Shown: piece after piece, positions 1 through 10,258 of the stretch
Layout: each line of letters begins with the position of its first letter
How positions within the stretch are numbered: position 1 is the stretch's first letter
Assembly (NCBI GenBank): GCA_026005075.1
Contig: BPKJ01000002.1
Location: forward strand, 310,001 to 374,000
Source: Lysobacteraceae bacterium
GTDB taxonomy: Bacteria > Pseudomonadota > Gammaproteobacteria > Xanthomonadales > Xanthomonadaceae
Reading direction: 5' to 3'
Length of the DNA: 64,000 bases
The notes under the pieces: generated by a model
Databases searched by the model: none
Told to the model about the DNA's origin: nothing
The model's input: the letters and a program-made list of their open reading frames with translations, nothing else
Translations under genes and position numbers: made by a program

Positions 1-200
1 TCCAGATCGGCTCGGCCGGTCTCGCTGCGAAAGCCCTGCGAGAGCAGGTCCATGGCCGGTTCCATCCGTCCTTCGCGGACGTCGGCGAAAAAGGTGTCGA
101 CGGTGTCGGCGAGCCCGCGGGTCAGCCACAGCGCGGTGCCGGCACCGGCAAGGACCAGTGCCGTGACGATGGCAAGCGCGATCAGAAGTTTCCTTTTCAT
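1..200 (-). CDS. Partial membrane-anchored/secreted hypothetical protein (5' end only)
   Basis: Only the first 66 or so codons are inside the window; the gene runs off the left edge. It starts at an ATG with residues MKRKLLIALAIV, followed by a hydrophobic stretch to about residue 25 that can be a signal anchor or uncleaved signal peptide. The mature part begins LTRGLADTVDTFFADVREGR. This resembles small periplasmic proteins with an NTF2-like or DUF4019/DUF4864-like body, but too little is visible to assign a family. It lies 46 bp downstream of the neighbouring exported hypothetical protein on the same strand, so the two are probably one operon. Confidence 0.6.
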   Translation of the reverse strand, partial: MKRKLLIALAIVTALVLAGAGTALWLTRGLADTVDTFFADVREGRMEPAMDLLSQGFRSETGRADL

Positions 201-246
201 GGATGGATGCCTTTCTGCGTGGGTGGGTTCGTGCTCGTGCGCCGGG

Positions 247-1107
247 TCAGGGACAATCCGGCTCGCCGCCGTAGCACCAGCCGCGGTCGGCGTTGTAGAG
301 GATCTTCATCGTGGTCTCGTGGGTCATGCGGGAGACCTCGCTCGCGATTGCGATCGAACGCCGGCAATCGGCTTCCGCGACGGCCTTCTGCGCCTCGCTC
401 GGCGCGTCGCGCCACGCCCTCCCGCAGGCGTCGACGTAGGGCGTGGCGGCGTCGCCGAGCTCGCGCGCCCAGGGGCACTGCGCCGGCCGCGCGAGGTCGC
501 AACCCTGCCACGCGGAACTGGCCAGGCTGCCGTGCGCCTCGCGGGCGCGGTCCAGGTGCTGCGGGGCAAGCCCTGCGAACACCACGAGGGGCAGCAGCGG
601 CCCGCCGAGCTCGACGAAACGGTCCTGGCGGGCCGAGAAAAGCATATGCACCAGCGCGCCCCGCACCGGGTCGGTGTAGCTGAAGCTGGCGAGGTAGCCG
701 ATGCCCTTGGCATCCTCGAGCTGGTGCAGGCGGAACAGGGTCGCGTCCTGCCGGCGCTCTTCGAGCTTGCGGGCGCGGATGCCTTGCGCCGGAAGATCCA
801 GGTTGAGCAGGATCCGGTCGGCAAGGCGCGAGGGTTCCACCGTGGTGCCCGGCCGCACCGCCACCGCAAAAAGCGCCAGCACCGGGGAGTCCGCCGTGTC
901 GGGATCGGCGGTCAGGATCAGGCTGTATTCGTCCTGCTGCCTTGCCCAGCCGCGGGGGATGCGCATGCTCACCTCGGCCACCGTCTCGACGCGGAAGTCG
1001 ATCGGCGCGGGGCCGGCTGCGCGTGCGGGCATGGCCGTGGGCAGCAGGGGCGTCGTGGCGGCAAGGAGGGCGCACAGGGCAAGGCGTCGAAGGCGGAGCG
1101 GGCGCAT
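247..1107 (-). CDS. Exported hypothetical protein
   Basis: This is a 286-residue protein that I do not recognise. The N-terminus (MRPLRLRRLALCALLAATTP) is a positively charged, hydrophobic signal peptide with a likely cleavage after ARA near residue 30, so the protein should be periplasmic. The body has a beta-rich first half (an IPRGW motif near residue 54 and a SFSYTDP motif). A cysteine-containing C-terminal part with about five Cys residues ends in GWCYGGEPDCP and could be disulphide bonded. It starts with ATG and is followed after 46 bp by another exported protein. Its 5' side faces tkt across a 337-bp divergent gap. The function is unknown. Confidence 0.6.
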   Translation of the reverse strand: MRPLRLRRLALCALLAATTPLLPTAMPARAAGPAPIDFRVETVAEVSMRIPRGWARQQDEYSLILTADPDTADSPVLALFAVAVRPGTTVEPSRLADRILLNLDLPAQGIRARKLEERRQDATLFRLHQLEDAKGIGYLASFSYTDPVRGALVHMLFSARQDRFVELGGPLLPLVVFAGLAPQHLDRAREAHGSLASSAWQGCDLARPAQCPWARELGDAATPYVDACGRAWRDAPSEAQKAVAEADCRRSIAIASEVSRMTHETTMKILYNADRGWCYGGEPDCP

Positions 1108-1444
1108 GCGGTTCTTCCAGCGGGATTGCGGGTCCCGTCAGCAAGCGGCGTGCCAAGGTCCCGACGCGGACTTGCAGCCTCTCCCATGCCCCGGCGCGGC
1201 GCCGGCGGTTCGTGCTCGCGGACGTGGCCTGCGGGCTCGCACTGCCGCGTCCGCGTCCGCGAACGGGACAGCGCCGCGCGGGCCGGCCGCCTGCCGCGGC
1301 GCCGGCAGGGCGCCCTTGGCCCCATTCCCGCGGCAGACGAGCCCATGAGGGCCGGCCCGGCACGCGGCTTGGGCGACAAGCGCCTGCGGTTCGGGGACAA
1401 TAGGCGGCCCCGACGGGGTTCCCTTCCAGCACTTCAGGATCGCC
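1108..1444. other. Divergent intergenic region upstream of tkt
   Basis: This 337-bp gap separates the exported hypothetical (minus) from tkt (plus). It is very GC-rich. I see no convincing small gene. The best -10-like hexamer before tkt is GACAAT at 1396-1401, but no good -35 lies at the right distance. No clear repeat or terminator is visible. Confidence 0.4.
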
Positions 1445-3454
1445 ATGACCACGCCAAGCCGGCGCGAGCTTGCCAACGCCATCCGTTTCCTTGCCATCGA
1501 CGCCGTCGAGGCGGCGCGGTCCGGGCATCCGGGCATGCCGATGGGCATGGCCGACATCGCCGAGGTGCTGTGGAACGACTTTCTCGTGCACAACCCGACC
1601 AACCCGCGCTGGTTCAACCGTGACCGCTTCGTGCTCTCCAACGGGCACGGCTCGATGCTGCTCTACGCCCTGCTGCATCTGTCCGGCTACGACCTGCCGC
1701 TGGAGGAGTTGCGCCGTTTCCGGCAGCTGCACTCGCGCACGGCCGGCCACCCCGAGGCGGCGGAAACGCCGGGGGTGGAGACGACCACCGGTCCGCTGGG
1801 CCAGGGGCTGGCCAATGCGGTGGGCATGGCGCTTGCGGAGAAGGTGCTGGCGCGGCGGTTCAACCGCCCGGGGTTCGACATCGTCGACCACCGCACCTGG
1901 GTGTTCCTGGGCGATGGCTGCCTGATGGAGGGCATCTCCCACGAGGCCTGCTCGCTGGCCGGAACGCTGGGCCTGTCCAAGCTGGTCGCGTTCTGGGACG
2001 ACAACCGCATCTCGATCGACGGCGAGGTGTCCGGCTGGTTCACCGACGACACGCCGCGCCGTTTCGAGGCCTACGGCTGGATGGTGATCCGCAACGTGGA
2101 CGGCCACGACCCCGAGGAAATCGCGCAGGCGATCCGGACCGCGATGGCGCAGGACGAGCGGCCGGTCCTGATCTGCTGCCGGACCACGATCGGCTTCGGT
2201 TCGCCGGGCAAGGCCGGCAAGGAGAGCTGCCACGGCGCGCCGCTGGGCAGGGACGAGGTGGCGGCCACCCGCAAGGCACTGGACTGGCCCCACGGGCCGT
2301 TCGAGATTCCCGAGCCGGTTTACGCCGCCTGGGATGCGCGAAAGCGCGGTGCCGAGCGCGAGGCGGAGTGGGAGCGTTGCTTTGCCGAGTACGGGCGCGC
2401 CCATCCGGAGCTTGCCGCCGAACTGCTGCGGCGCTTGCGTGGCGAGCTTCCGGAGCACTTCGGGCCCAAGGCCATGGCTTTTGCCGAGGCCCTGCAGGAG
2501 CAGGGTCCCGTGGTGGCCACCCGCAAGGCCTCGCAGATGGCACTGGAGGCATTCGGGCCCCTGCTCCCCGAGCTGATCGGCGGCTCGGCGGATCTCGCGC
2601 ACAGCAACCTGACCGTCTGGAAAGGCTCGCGCGACGTGCGCGAGGACGGTCCCGATGGCAACTACATCCACTTCGGCGTGCGCGAGTTCGGGATGAGCGC
2701 GATCGCCAACGGCCTTGCCCTGCACGGCGGCTTCATCCCCTACGATGCAACCTTCCTCGTCTTCTCGGACTACGCGCGCAACGCAGTGCGCATGAGCGCG
2801 CTGATCCCGGCGGCGGTCATCCACGTCTACACCCATGACTCCATCGGGCTTGGCGAGGACGGTCCGACCCACCAGCCCATCGAGCATCTCGCCTCGCTGC
2901 GCTACATCCCGAACAACCGGGTTTGGCGGCCGTGCGATGCGGTGGAATCGGCGATCGCATGGAAGACGGCCATCGAGCACCGGCTCGGGCCGAGTTGCCT
3001 CGTGTTCTCCCGCCAGAACCTGCCGCACCAGATGCGAACTCCGCAGCAGGTGCGGGACATCGAGCGCGGCGGCTACGTGCTGCTCGAGGCCGAAGGCGGG
3101 CCGCCCGAGCTGATCCTGATCGCGACCGGCTCGGAGGTGGAACTCGCCATGCAGGCCGCGCGCATCCTGACCGCCGAGGGCAGGCGGGTGCGGGTGGTCT
3201 CCATGCCCTGCACCCAGGTGTTCGATGCCCAGCCCCTCGAGTGGCGCGAAGGGGTCCTGCCCTCGTGGTGCCGGGCCCGGGTGGCGGTGGAGGCCGGGGT
3301 GACCGACTACTGGCGCAAGTACGTCGGCCTCGAGGGCGCGGTGGTCGGCATCGACCGCTTCGGCGCATCGGCTCCGGCCGAGGACCTGTTCCGCCATTTC
3401 GGCATCACCGTCGAGGCGGTGCTGGACGCGGCACGCGGCCAGCTGGCGGGCTGA
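1445..3454 (+). CDS. tkt: Transketolase
   Basis: This 669-residue thiamine-diphosphate enzyme moves two-carbon ketol units between sugar phosphates in the non-oxidative pentose phosphate pathway; it is cytosolic. The length matches the bacterial family. Visible signatures are the N-terminal [11 protein letters not shown] segment near residue 65, and the ThDP motif beginning GDGCLMEG near residue 156 with its downstream Asn in DDNRIS. The pyrimidine domain is around 355-530 and includes the [11 protein letters not shown] motif near residue 466, followed by a C-terminal domain. The ATG start has only a weak Shine-Dalgarno. Its TGA overlaps the ATG of the following nuclease gene (TGATG), so the two are translationally coupled. 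Confidence 0.97.
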   Translation: MTTPSRRELANAIRFLAIDAVEAARSGHPGMPMGMADIAEVLWNDFLVHNPTNPRWFNRDRFVLSNGHGSMLLYALLHLSGYDLPLEELRRFRQLHSRTAGHPEAAETPGVETTTGPLGQGLANAVGMALAEKVLARRFNRPGFDIVDHRTWVFLGDGCLMEGISHEACSLAGTLGLSKLVAFWDDNRISIDGEVSGWFTDDTPRRFEAYGWMVIRNVDGHDPEEIAQAIRTAMAQDERPVLICCRTTIGFGSPGKAGKESCHGAPLGRDEVAATRKALDWPHGPFEIPEPVYAAWDARKRGAEREAEWERCFAEYGRAHPELAAELLRRLRGELPEHFGPKAMAFAEALQEQGPVVATRKASQMALEAFGPLLPELIGGSADLAHSNLTVWKGSRDVREDGPDGNYIHFGVREFGMSAIANGLALHGGFIPYDATFLVFSDYARNAVRMSALIPAAVIHVYTHDSIGLGEDGPTHQPIEHLASLRYIPNNRVWRPCDAVESAIAWKTAIEHRLGPSCLVFSRQNLPHQMRTPQQVRDIERGGYVLLEAEGGPPELILIATGSEVELAMQAARILTAEGRRVRVVSMPCTQVFDAQPLEWREGVLPSWCRARVAVEAGVTDYWRKYVGLEGAVVGIDRFGASAPAEDLFRHFGITVEAVLDAARGQLAG

Positions 3455-4244
3455 TGGGCGTCGGACGCGCGTTGCTGGGGTTCGTGGCGGCCGCGCTTGC
3501 GCTCGCCGCGCCGGCCGCGCAAGCCTGGAGCTGGTTCGTTCATCGGCAGGTCGCCGAACTCGCCGAGCGCCAGCTCGATGCGCCGACACGGGCGGCCGCG
3601 CTGGCCCTGCTCGGCGAGGGCCAGCACCTCGCCGATGTGGCCGCCTGGGCCGACGCGCAGCGTGACGATCCCGGCTACGCGTGGTCGGCGCGTCTGCATT
3701 TCGTCAACTTTGCCGATGCCGGATGCCGTTACCGGCCAGAGCGGGATTGTCCGGACGGCGCCTGCGTGGTCGGCGCCATCGAAGGCTTCCGTGCCGACCT
3801 CGCCAATGCCGCGCTGCCGGACGCGCTGCGGGCGGAGGCGCTGCGCTTCCTCGTGCATCTGGTGGCCGACGTGCACCAGCCGCTGCACGCGGGGTTCGCG
3901 CGCGACAAGGGGGGCAACACCCACCAGGTCCGCATCGACGGGCAGGGCAGCAACCTGCATCGGGTCTGGGACAACGACCTGCCGGCCCGGCTCGCGACGC
4001 GATCCGGAGGAGGCATTGCGCTCCCTGGGCGAGGCGCCGCTGCCGCCAGGCCGGTGCGCTGGAGCCCTCGGTCTGGGCGGAGGAGAGTTGCCGCATCGTC
4101 GCCAGCGAAGGCTTCTACCCGCGGCGACGGCGTGTGGACGAGGCCTACCTCGTGCAGCAGCTGCCCGTGGTGCGTGCGCGCATCCGGTTGGCGGCGGCGC
4201 GGCTGGCCGCGTTGCTGGAGGATGCGCTCGGACCGCCGCACTGA
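3454..4244 (+). pseudogene. S1/P1-type zinc nuclease, frameshifted twice as assembled
   Basis: The N-terminal part reads as an exported S1/P1 nuclease, a periplasmic Zn-dependent enzyme cutting single-stranded DNA and RNA. A signal peptide ends at AQA and the mature protein starts WSWFVH, giving the Trp1 and His6 zinc ligands of this family. Further ligands lie in LADVAAWAD, in the segment around HLVADVHQPLHAGF, in GGNTH, and in NLHRVWDN. Near 3995-4010 the match moves to the next frame (RDPEEALRSLGEAPLPP). Near 4040-4060 it moves again to a frame ending EESCRIVASEGFYP, a typical S1/P1 C-terminus, with stop at 4242-4244. Both shifts have the sign of a one-base insertion. With two bases removed it would be about 262 aa, a normal length. 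Whether this is decay or sequencing error is not settled. Confidence 0.8.
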
Positions 4245-4277
4245 GCGCGTGGGCTCGGGCGAGCGAGGAGGGGACGG

Positions 4278-5807
4278 ATGTCGGTGGCAGAGTCGAGGGA
4301 CGGCCGGCGCAGCCGGTGCGGGGTCGGGCGAGCTGGAAGCGTGGTTCGCACGATTCCGCGCTGGGGTGATCGGTCATGACCTGGTCCAGTCCCTGCCGGG
4401 AGGACGGCGGCGCATCGTCTACGCCGATTGGACCGCGAGCGGGCGGTTGTACGCCCCGATCGAGGCCTACATCCAGCGCTGCCTTGGGTCCGCTGGTGGG
4501 CAACACCCATACCGAGACCACGCTCACCGGCACCTCGATGACGCGGGCCTACCACCAGGCCCAGCACCTGATCAAGCGGCACGTCCACGCAGGGCCTGGC
4601 GACGTGCTGATCGCGCAGGGCACGGGCATGACCGGCGTGGTCAACAAGTTTCAGCGCATCCTCGGCCTGCGCATCCCCGAGCAGGTCCTCGACCGGGTGG
4701 CGATCCGCGACGAGGAAAAGCCGCTGGTGGTGGTCACCCACATGGAGCACCACTCCAACCAGACCAGCTGGGAGGAGTGTGCGGTGCATGTCGAGATCCT
4801 GCGCCGGGCGGAGCGACGGCGGGCCGGATCTTGGTCACCTCGAGGCGATCCTGCGCCAGCACGCGCATCGGCCGCTCAAGCTGGGCGCGTTCTCGGCCTG
4901 CTCCAACGTGACCGGCATCGAGACGCCCTACCACGAGATGGCGGCGATCATGCATGCCCACGGCGGGTTGTGCTTCGTCGACTTCGCCGCCTCGGCGCCC
5001 TACGTCGAGATCGACATGCATCCGGCCGACCCGGCGCGCAAGCTGGACGCGATCTTCTTCTCCCCGCACAAGTTTCTGGGCGGACCCGGATCGCCGGGCG
5101 TGCTGGTGTTCGACAGTGCGCTCTACCGCCTCAAGGTGCCGGATACGCCGGGCGGTGGCACGGTGGCGTGGACCAACCCCTGGGGCGGGCACCGCTTCAT
5201 CGAGAACATCGAGGCCCGCGAGGACGGTGGCACACCGGGCTTCCTGCAGACCATCCGCGCGGCGCTGGCGATCCGTCTCAAGGAGGCGATGGGCGTGGCG
5301 CGGATCCGCGCCCGCGAGGAGGAGATCAAGGCCCTGTTCCTCGCCGAGCTGCTGCGCGAGCCCGGCATCCAGCTGCTCGAGCCGCAGCGCATGGACCGCC
5401 TGCCGATCTTCTCGTTCTACTCGCTGGAGAAGCACCACAACCTGATCGTGCGGCTGCTCAACGACCGCTTCGGCATCCAGACGCGCGGCGGCTGCTCCTG
5501 CGCGGGAACCTACGGGCACATCCTCCTCGGGGTCGATCCACAGACCTCGCGCAAGATCACCTGCGAGATCGATGCCGGCGATCTCAGCAACAAGCCGGGC
5601 TGGGTGCGGGTATCCCTGCATCCGGTCATGACCGACGAGGAAGTGGTGTACATCGCAAGGGCCATCCACGAGGTGATGCGGCACTACCACGACTGGAAGC
5701 ACGAGTACCGCTTCGATCCGGCCACCGGAGAGTTCCATCACCGCCACTTCATGCCGCGCTATCCGGACCTCGAGGACTGCCCGCTGGTCGCCGGGGACGG
5801 TGGATGA
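4278..5807 (+). pseudogene. Class-V (NifS/SufS-like) PLP aminotransferase, frameshifted as assembled
   Basis: The best start is the ATG at 4278, preceded by a strong GAGGAGG Shine-Dalgarno. The reading then changes frame near 4300-4330, near 4480-4500 and near 4800-4830; each change is +1. The pieces joined give a protein of about 500 aa. The N-terminal part has ELEAWFARFRAGVIG and RRRIVYADWTASG. The middle has GNTHTETT and VVVTHMEHHSNQTSW. The long C-terminal piece has DFAASAPYVEIDMH, the PLP-lysine motif SPHKFLGGPGS, and a cysteine motif in TRGGCSCAGTYGH. These are the hallmarks of the cysteine desulfurase/aminotransferase class V fold. The substrate cannot be told. The long intact 3' half argues for recent damage or sequencing error. 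Confidence 0.8.
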
Positions 5808-5819
5808 CGCGGGCAGCGC

Positions 5820-6416
5820 CTACAGCTCGAGTGCGTCGAAGGCGACGAGGTTCTGCAGGAACCGGGACGCGGCCTGCTCCAGGGCTGCCCGCGTGCCCGC
5901 GCGGGACATCTGCCGCAGGCTGTCGACGATCGCGATCCACCAGCGCATGTGCGCGGTGCTGAGCTGCGCCGCGACCGGGATCATGTCGCGCCCGAGGCCG
6001 AGCACCTCGATGGCTTCACGCTTGAGGGCGAGCATGTCCTCGAGTTCCAGCCTCGCTCCGGCCAGCTCGCGCAGGTAGCGCTTGACGACCGCGGGGTCCT
6101 GTTCGAGCGCGGGGCTGGGCGCCGGCTCGGCATGGGGCGGAAGCAGGGCGATGTCCAGCCGGGAGAGCAGACCCCGGAGGCTTCCGCGCAGGCTGAGCCA
6201 CAGCGCCCGCCGCTGTCGCTGCTCCTGGGCCTTCTGCAGCAGCGACAGCAGCCCGACCAGGAAGAAGCCCTCGAGGCAGAAGCCGATCAGCTGCGGGATC
6301 ATGTTCTCCTTGAAGGAGCCCTCGTGCCCGGGGCTGACGTAGAAGCCGACCAGCGCGAGGCCCGCCAGCGCGAGCAGGACCATCAGCACCACCGGCAGGC
6401 GCAGCTCTGCGCTCAC
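5820..6416 (-). CDS. Hypothetical membrane protein
   Basis: This is a 198-residue protein of unknown function. A GTG start at 6416 overlaps the stop of the upstream gene (GTGA), which favours this start over a longer reading. Two hydrophobic segments near the N-terminus (LPVVLMVLLALAGLALVGFY and a second around LIGFCLEGFFLVGLLSLL) are separated by a short loop, so both ends are probably cytoplasmic. The rest is a charged helical region (residues 60-195) rich in Arg, Glu and Leu, with coiled-coil character around RRALWLSLRGSLRGLL. It is convergent with the broken aminotransferase, 12 bp away. Confidence 0.65.
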   Translation of the reverse strand: MSAELRLPVVLMVLLALAGLALVGFYVSPGHEGSFKENMIPQLIGFCLEGFFLVGLLSLLQKAQEQRQRRALWLSLRGSLRGLLSRLDIALLPPHAEPAPSPALEQDPAVVKRYLRELAGARLELEDMLALKREAIEVLGLGRDMIPVAAQLSTAHMRWWIAIVDSLRQMSRAGTRAALEQAASRFLQNLVAFDALEL

Positions 6417-6967
6417 GGCCTGGGGGCTCCGTCCACGGCAAGGGCGCGGATCACCCGACACAGGCGCTCGGCCTCCTCGTGGCTCAGGTCGAGGGGCAGA
6501 TGGGTGAGGTAGACCGTCACCCCGGTGCGGATCGGTACCGCGAGCATGTCGGGCGCGTGGTCGCTGGTGGCGAGGGCGACGTTCTCGAGGGCCTCGGCCT
6601 CGGCGGCCGAGCTGGATCGGCCGGGTACGTCGAGGCCCCTGCGGACGGTCTGGCGGCTGCAGGACACGAAGTGCTCGGGGTCTTCCCGCCATGCAAGAAA
6701 GTCCTTCAGTGCCTCGCGCACGCGCTGGGTGTAGAGGGCCAGCACTTCGGGGCGGAGGGTGCTGTCCTGCAGCCGGTGCACGCGCGCGGCGAGCCGGTCG
6801 ACGTCGAGACGCCTGAGATCCTCGCGCTCGGCGCGCGTGAGCTGGGGAAACAGCTGCTCGATCGCATTGGCGCGGCTGCGCGCGACCGCGGGGTTGAGCA
6901 CGCCCTGCCGCGGGGCCTCACGCAGGAAGTCGAGCAGGCGCTCGGGCGTGCAGTCGGAATCGCTCAT
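6413..6967 (-). CDS. Hypothetical protein coupled to the downstream membrane protein
   Basis: This is a 184-residue soluble protein that I do not recognise. The middle part (around LYTQRVREALKDFLAWREDP) looks like a small helical domain of the kind seen in SAM-like or core-binding folds. The last third has the pattern VPIRTGVTVYLTHLPLDLS followed by EEAERLCRVIRALA, which I associate with uncharacterised proteins where it reads as a strand pair plus helix. It starts with ATG and overlaps the next gene by four bases, so the two products are made together and probably act together. It is divergent from the histidine kinase gene across 165 bp. Confidence 0.6.
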   Translation of the reverse strand: MSDSDCTPERLLDFLREAPRQGVLNPAVARSRANAIEQLFPQLTRAEREDLRRLDVDRLAARVHRLQDSTLRPEVLALYTQRVREALKDFLAWREDPEHFVSCSRQTVRRGLDVPGRSSSAAEAEALENVALATSDHAPDMLAVPIRTGVTVYLTHLPLDLSHEEAERLCRVIRALAVDGAPRP

Positions 6968-7132
6968 GGGCGGGCGCCGGTGTCGGTTGCGGAAAGCTTA
7001 CCCGCTCGCCCCGGCCTAGGCGGCCTGGCCGCGCCGCATCGCGCACGTATTGCGGCACAATGGCCCGGCGCGGAGGGCCGGGAGCAGGGCGATGGGGGTG
7101 GAGGGCTCGGCAAGCATGGGAGGCGGATCGCG

Positions 7133-10100
7133 GTGAGCCGATGGCGGCGGTCCCTCGCCTGGGCCCTCGGGCTCGTGCTTCTCGGGGTGCATGGAAGCTG
7201 GGCGGCGGCGCCCGCCTCCCCGCCCGACGCGTCGCCGGGACGCGCGCTGGGGGACCTGTTCCTCGAGGTCTGGACCACCGCGGACGGCCTGCCGCACAGC
7301 CAGCCACAGGCCATCGCGCAGAGCGCGGACGGATTCCTGTGGCTGGCCACCTGGGAGGGGGCGGCGCGGTTCAACGGGCACGAGTTCGAGCTGGTCGATC
7401 GCAGCGTCCTGCCCGAGGTGCAGGACCCCGCTGCCACCGAGCTCGCCGTCGACGAGGACGGCCGGGTCCTGATCGCCACCGCGCGCGGCGAGTTGCTGGA
7501 GCATGCGGGGCTCGGCTGGCGTTCCGTGCCCCGCGCCGCGGGCGGACGCGGTCTGCCGATCTATGCCCTGACCGTGAGCCGGGGAGAACGATGGGCGGGA
7601 AGCGCCGGGAATGGCCTCTGGGTCCAGCCACGCGGCGGGGTGCTCGCTCCGGCGCAGGGCACCTCGGTGCCGGGGGATGCGATCGTCTATGCTCTTGCCG
7701 CGGACCCGGCGGGGCAGGATCTCTGGGTGGGCACCGATCGAGGCCTGCACCGGCGCCGCGACGGGCGCTGGCAAGGCCCGGAGTCCCTGGGGCGCGAGGC
7801 CGGACGACCGGTGCTGAGCCTGGCGCGGATGGAGGATGGCAGCCTTCTGGTCGGAACGGTGGCCGGGGTGTTCCGCCTTCGCGGGGAAACCTGGGACCTC
7901 CTCCATCCCGGGATCCCGGACGTGCCGGTGGAAAGCCTGTGGGTGGACCGGCGCGGCGAGGTCTGGATCGGCACGGCTTCGGATGGGCTGTTCCGGGTCG
8001 GGCAGCGTGGGCTCGAGCGGCTCGACATGCAGGGCGGCCTGCCCAGCGACCGGGTCGTGTCGCTGTTCGAGGACCTCGAGGGCAGCCTCTGGATCGGTAC
8101 CAGCCGTGGCCTTGCGCGCCTCCGCGAGGCGAGCTTCGTCGCCGTCACCGAGCGGCAGGGGCTTGCGGACGTCTACACGCGGACCGTGCTCGCCTTGCCC
8201 GGCAACCGGATCCTCGCCGGGACCAGCAGCGGCATCGCCCTGATCGGAGCGACGCCGACCGGGCACCGGGTCCTGTGGCGTGATCTTGCCGAGGAATCCG
8301 TGCTGGCCGCGGCGCTGGGTGCGGACGGCAGCCTGTGGCTCGGCACCTACTACAACGGCGTGATCCGGTACCGGGACGGAGAGGTGCTGCAGCGGCTCCG
8401 CGGGGAGGACGGCCTGCCTTCGATCCAGGTCCGGTCGCTGCTCGCCGAGCGCGACGGCACGCTGCAGATCGGTACCAGCCGTGGACTGGCGCGCTGGGAC
8501 GGCCGGCACCTTGCGGTGTTCACCGCGGCCGACGGACTGCCGTCGGAGAGCGTGATGAGCCTCTACCGCGATGGCGACGGGCTGCTCTGGATCGGCACCT
8601 CGGCCGGGGTGGCGGTCGAGCGCGGGGGGCGTTTCGAACGGCTCGATCCCGCGCACACCGGCGGTGGGGGGCGGATCTACGGCCTTTCGGGCGACGCGTC
8701 GGGAAGGCTGTTCATCGCCCATGACCGCGGCGTGTCGATGCGCGAGGGCGATCGCTGGGCCACGCTCGGCAGCGCACAGGGCCTGCCGATCGCAAGCGTG
8801 TTCGCGGTGCTGCAGGATGCCCATGGCGATTTCTGGATGTGCAGCAACCGCGGCGTGCTGCGGGTGCCGCGCGCGGCGGCGCTGGCGGCGTGGCGCGAGG
8901 GAGCACGGTTGCGCGGCTGGGAACTGTTCGGCGAGGCCGACGGCATGGCCAGCTCACAGTGCAACGGGGCCGCCGGACAGCCGGCCGCCATCGACGAGGC
9001 GGGACGGCTGTGGTTCGCCACCGCGGGCGGGCCGGTGCTGGTCGACCCGGCGCACATCAACGACCTCTCCCGGATCGAGCCCGGGGTGCGCATCGAGCAT
9101 CTGCGCGCCGACGGCCGCGAGCTGCCGCCGGCCACCGAGCTCGTCCTGCCACGCCGCGTGCAGCGGCTCGAGGTGCAGTACGTCGGTCTGAATTTCCAGA
9201 TTCCGCGCAAGATCCGCTACCGCTACCGCCTCGAGGGCTTCGACCCGGGCTGGGTCGAGGCCGGCGGCCGGCGCATCCTGCAGCTCACCAACCTGCCCCC
9301 CGGCGACTATGTGCTGCGCATACAGGCCGCGACCCCCTCCGGGCAGTGGAGCCGCGACGAAGCGCGGCTCGCCTTGCGCGTCGAACCGTGGTGGTGGGAA
9401 ACGGCACCGGCGCAGGTCCTCGCCCTGCTGCTGCTGCTGGGCCTGGTGGCGCTGCTGGTGCGCTGGCGGACGTGGCGTCTGGAGCTGCAGCGCGCCGCGT
9501 TGCGGCGGCAGGTGGAGCGCGCCACGGCCGATCTGCAGCGCCAGGCCGAGCAGTTGCAGGCCCAGAACGCGGAACTCGATGCCTATGCCCACTCGGTGGC
9601 GCACGACCTGAAGAACCCGCTGGCCACGGTTCTGGGCATGAGCACCCTGTTGCGCAACGTCGGCGCGACCATGCCTGCCGAGCGGCAGGCCGAGATGCTG
9701 GACCGCATCCACGCCGCCGGGCAGCGCATGGTGGGCATCATCGATTCGCTCCTGCTGCTCGGCCGGGAGCGGCATGACCCGGACTTCGGGTTGCGGCCGG
9801 TCGCGCTCGGTCCGCTGGTGGAAGACACGCTGGCCGCCTTCCGGGAGCGGATCGCGGCGACGCGCGCCACCGTCGCGGTGACGCCGGAGCTTCCAGTCGT
9901 GGTGGGCTACGCCCCCTGGATCGAGAGGGTGCTGGCCAACTACGTGGGCAATGCCCTCAAGTACGGCGGCGAGCCGCCACGCATCGAGATCGGCTGGGAC
10001 GACCTCGGCGAGACGGTGGAGGTATGGGTGCTCGACCACGGGCCGGGCATCGCCCCCGAGCGCCAGGCGCGGCTCTTCCAGGCCTTCTCCCGCGCCGGGC

Positions 10101-10258
10101 GCGTGGGCGGGGACGGTACCGGTCTCGGTCTGTCCATCGTCCGCCGCATCGTCGAGCGCATGGGCGGCAGCGTCGGCTGCGACAGTGCCCCGGGCGAGGG
10201 TGCACGGTTCTGGTTCCGCCTGCCGAAGGCCGGGGAAGAGAAGGGGGTGAAGGCATGA
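7133..10258 (+). CDS. Periplasmic-propeller sensor histidine kinase
   Basis: This 1041-residue inner-membrane sensor starts at a GTG preceded by GGGAGG at a suitable distance. Order: signal peptide (1-30); two-component-regulator propeller repeats over about 40-670, seen as repeated LWIGTSRGLARL-like motifs; a Y_Y_Y domain (about 680-755, with YRLEGFDPGW); one membrane helix (about 757-777); a coiled coil; HisKA with the H-box HDLKNPL (His824); and HATPase with N-box GNALKYGG and G-boxes DHGPGIAP and GTGLGLSIV. It lacks a receiver domain and there is no response regulator beside it. The stop overlaps the ATG of the next gene (ATGA), so kinase and CoA hydrolase/transferase are coupled. The ligand is unknown. 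Confidence 0.9.
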   Translation: MSRWRRSLAWALGLVLLGVHGSWAAAPASPPDASPGRALGDLFLEVWTTADGLPHSQPQAIAQSADGFLWLATWEGAARFNGHEFELVDRSVLPEVQDPAATELAVDEDGRVLIATARGELLEHAGLGWRSVPRAAGGRGLPIYALTVSRGERWAGSAGNGLWVQPRGGVLAPAQGTSVPGDAIVYALAADPAGQDLWVGTDRGLHRRRDGRWQGPESLGREAGRPVLSLARMEDGSLLVGTVAGVFRLRGETWDLLHPGIPDVPVESLWVDRRGEVWIGTASDGLFRVGQRGLERLDMQGGLPSDRVVSLFEDLEGSLWIGTSRGLARLREASFVAVTERQGLADVYTRTVLALPGNRILAGTSSGIALIGATPTGHRVLWRDLAEESVLAAALGADGSLWLGTYYNGVIRYRDGEVLQRLRGEDGLPSIQVRSLLAERDGTLQIGTSRGLARWDGRHLAVFTAADGLPSESVMSLYRDGDGLLWIGTSAGVAVERGGRFERLDPAHTGGGGRIYGLSGDASGRLFIAHDRGVSMREGDRWATLGSAQGLPIASVFAVLQDAHGDFWMCSNRGVLRVPRAAALAAWREGARLRGWELFGEADGMASSQCNGAAGQPAAIDEAGRLWFATAGGPVLVDPAHINDLSRIEPGVRIEHLRADGRELPPATELVLPRRVQRLEVQYVGLNFQIPRKIRYRYRLEGFDPGWVEAGGRRILQLTNLPPGDYVLRIQAATPSGQWSRDEARLALRVEPWWWETAPAQVLALLLLLGLVALLVRWRTWRLELQRAALRRQVERATADLQRQAEQLQAQNAELDAYAHSVAHDLKNPLATVLGMSTLLRNVGATMPAERQAEMLDRIHAAGQRMVGIIDSLLLLGRERHDPDFGLRPVALGPLVEDTLAAFRERIAATRATVAVTPELPVVVGYAPWIERVLANYVGNALKYGGEPPRIEIGWDDLGETVEVWVLDHGPGIAPERQARLFQAFSRAGRVGGDGTGLGLSIVRRIVERMGGSVGCDSAPGEGARFWFRLPKAGEEKGVKA

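Noticed and set aside
197-3589. 1130-codon open frame on the minus strand opposite tkt
   Set aside because: Arg/Pro/Ala-rich text with no domain; it is the shadow of tkt and the exported hypothetical in GC-rich DNA.
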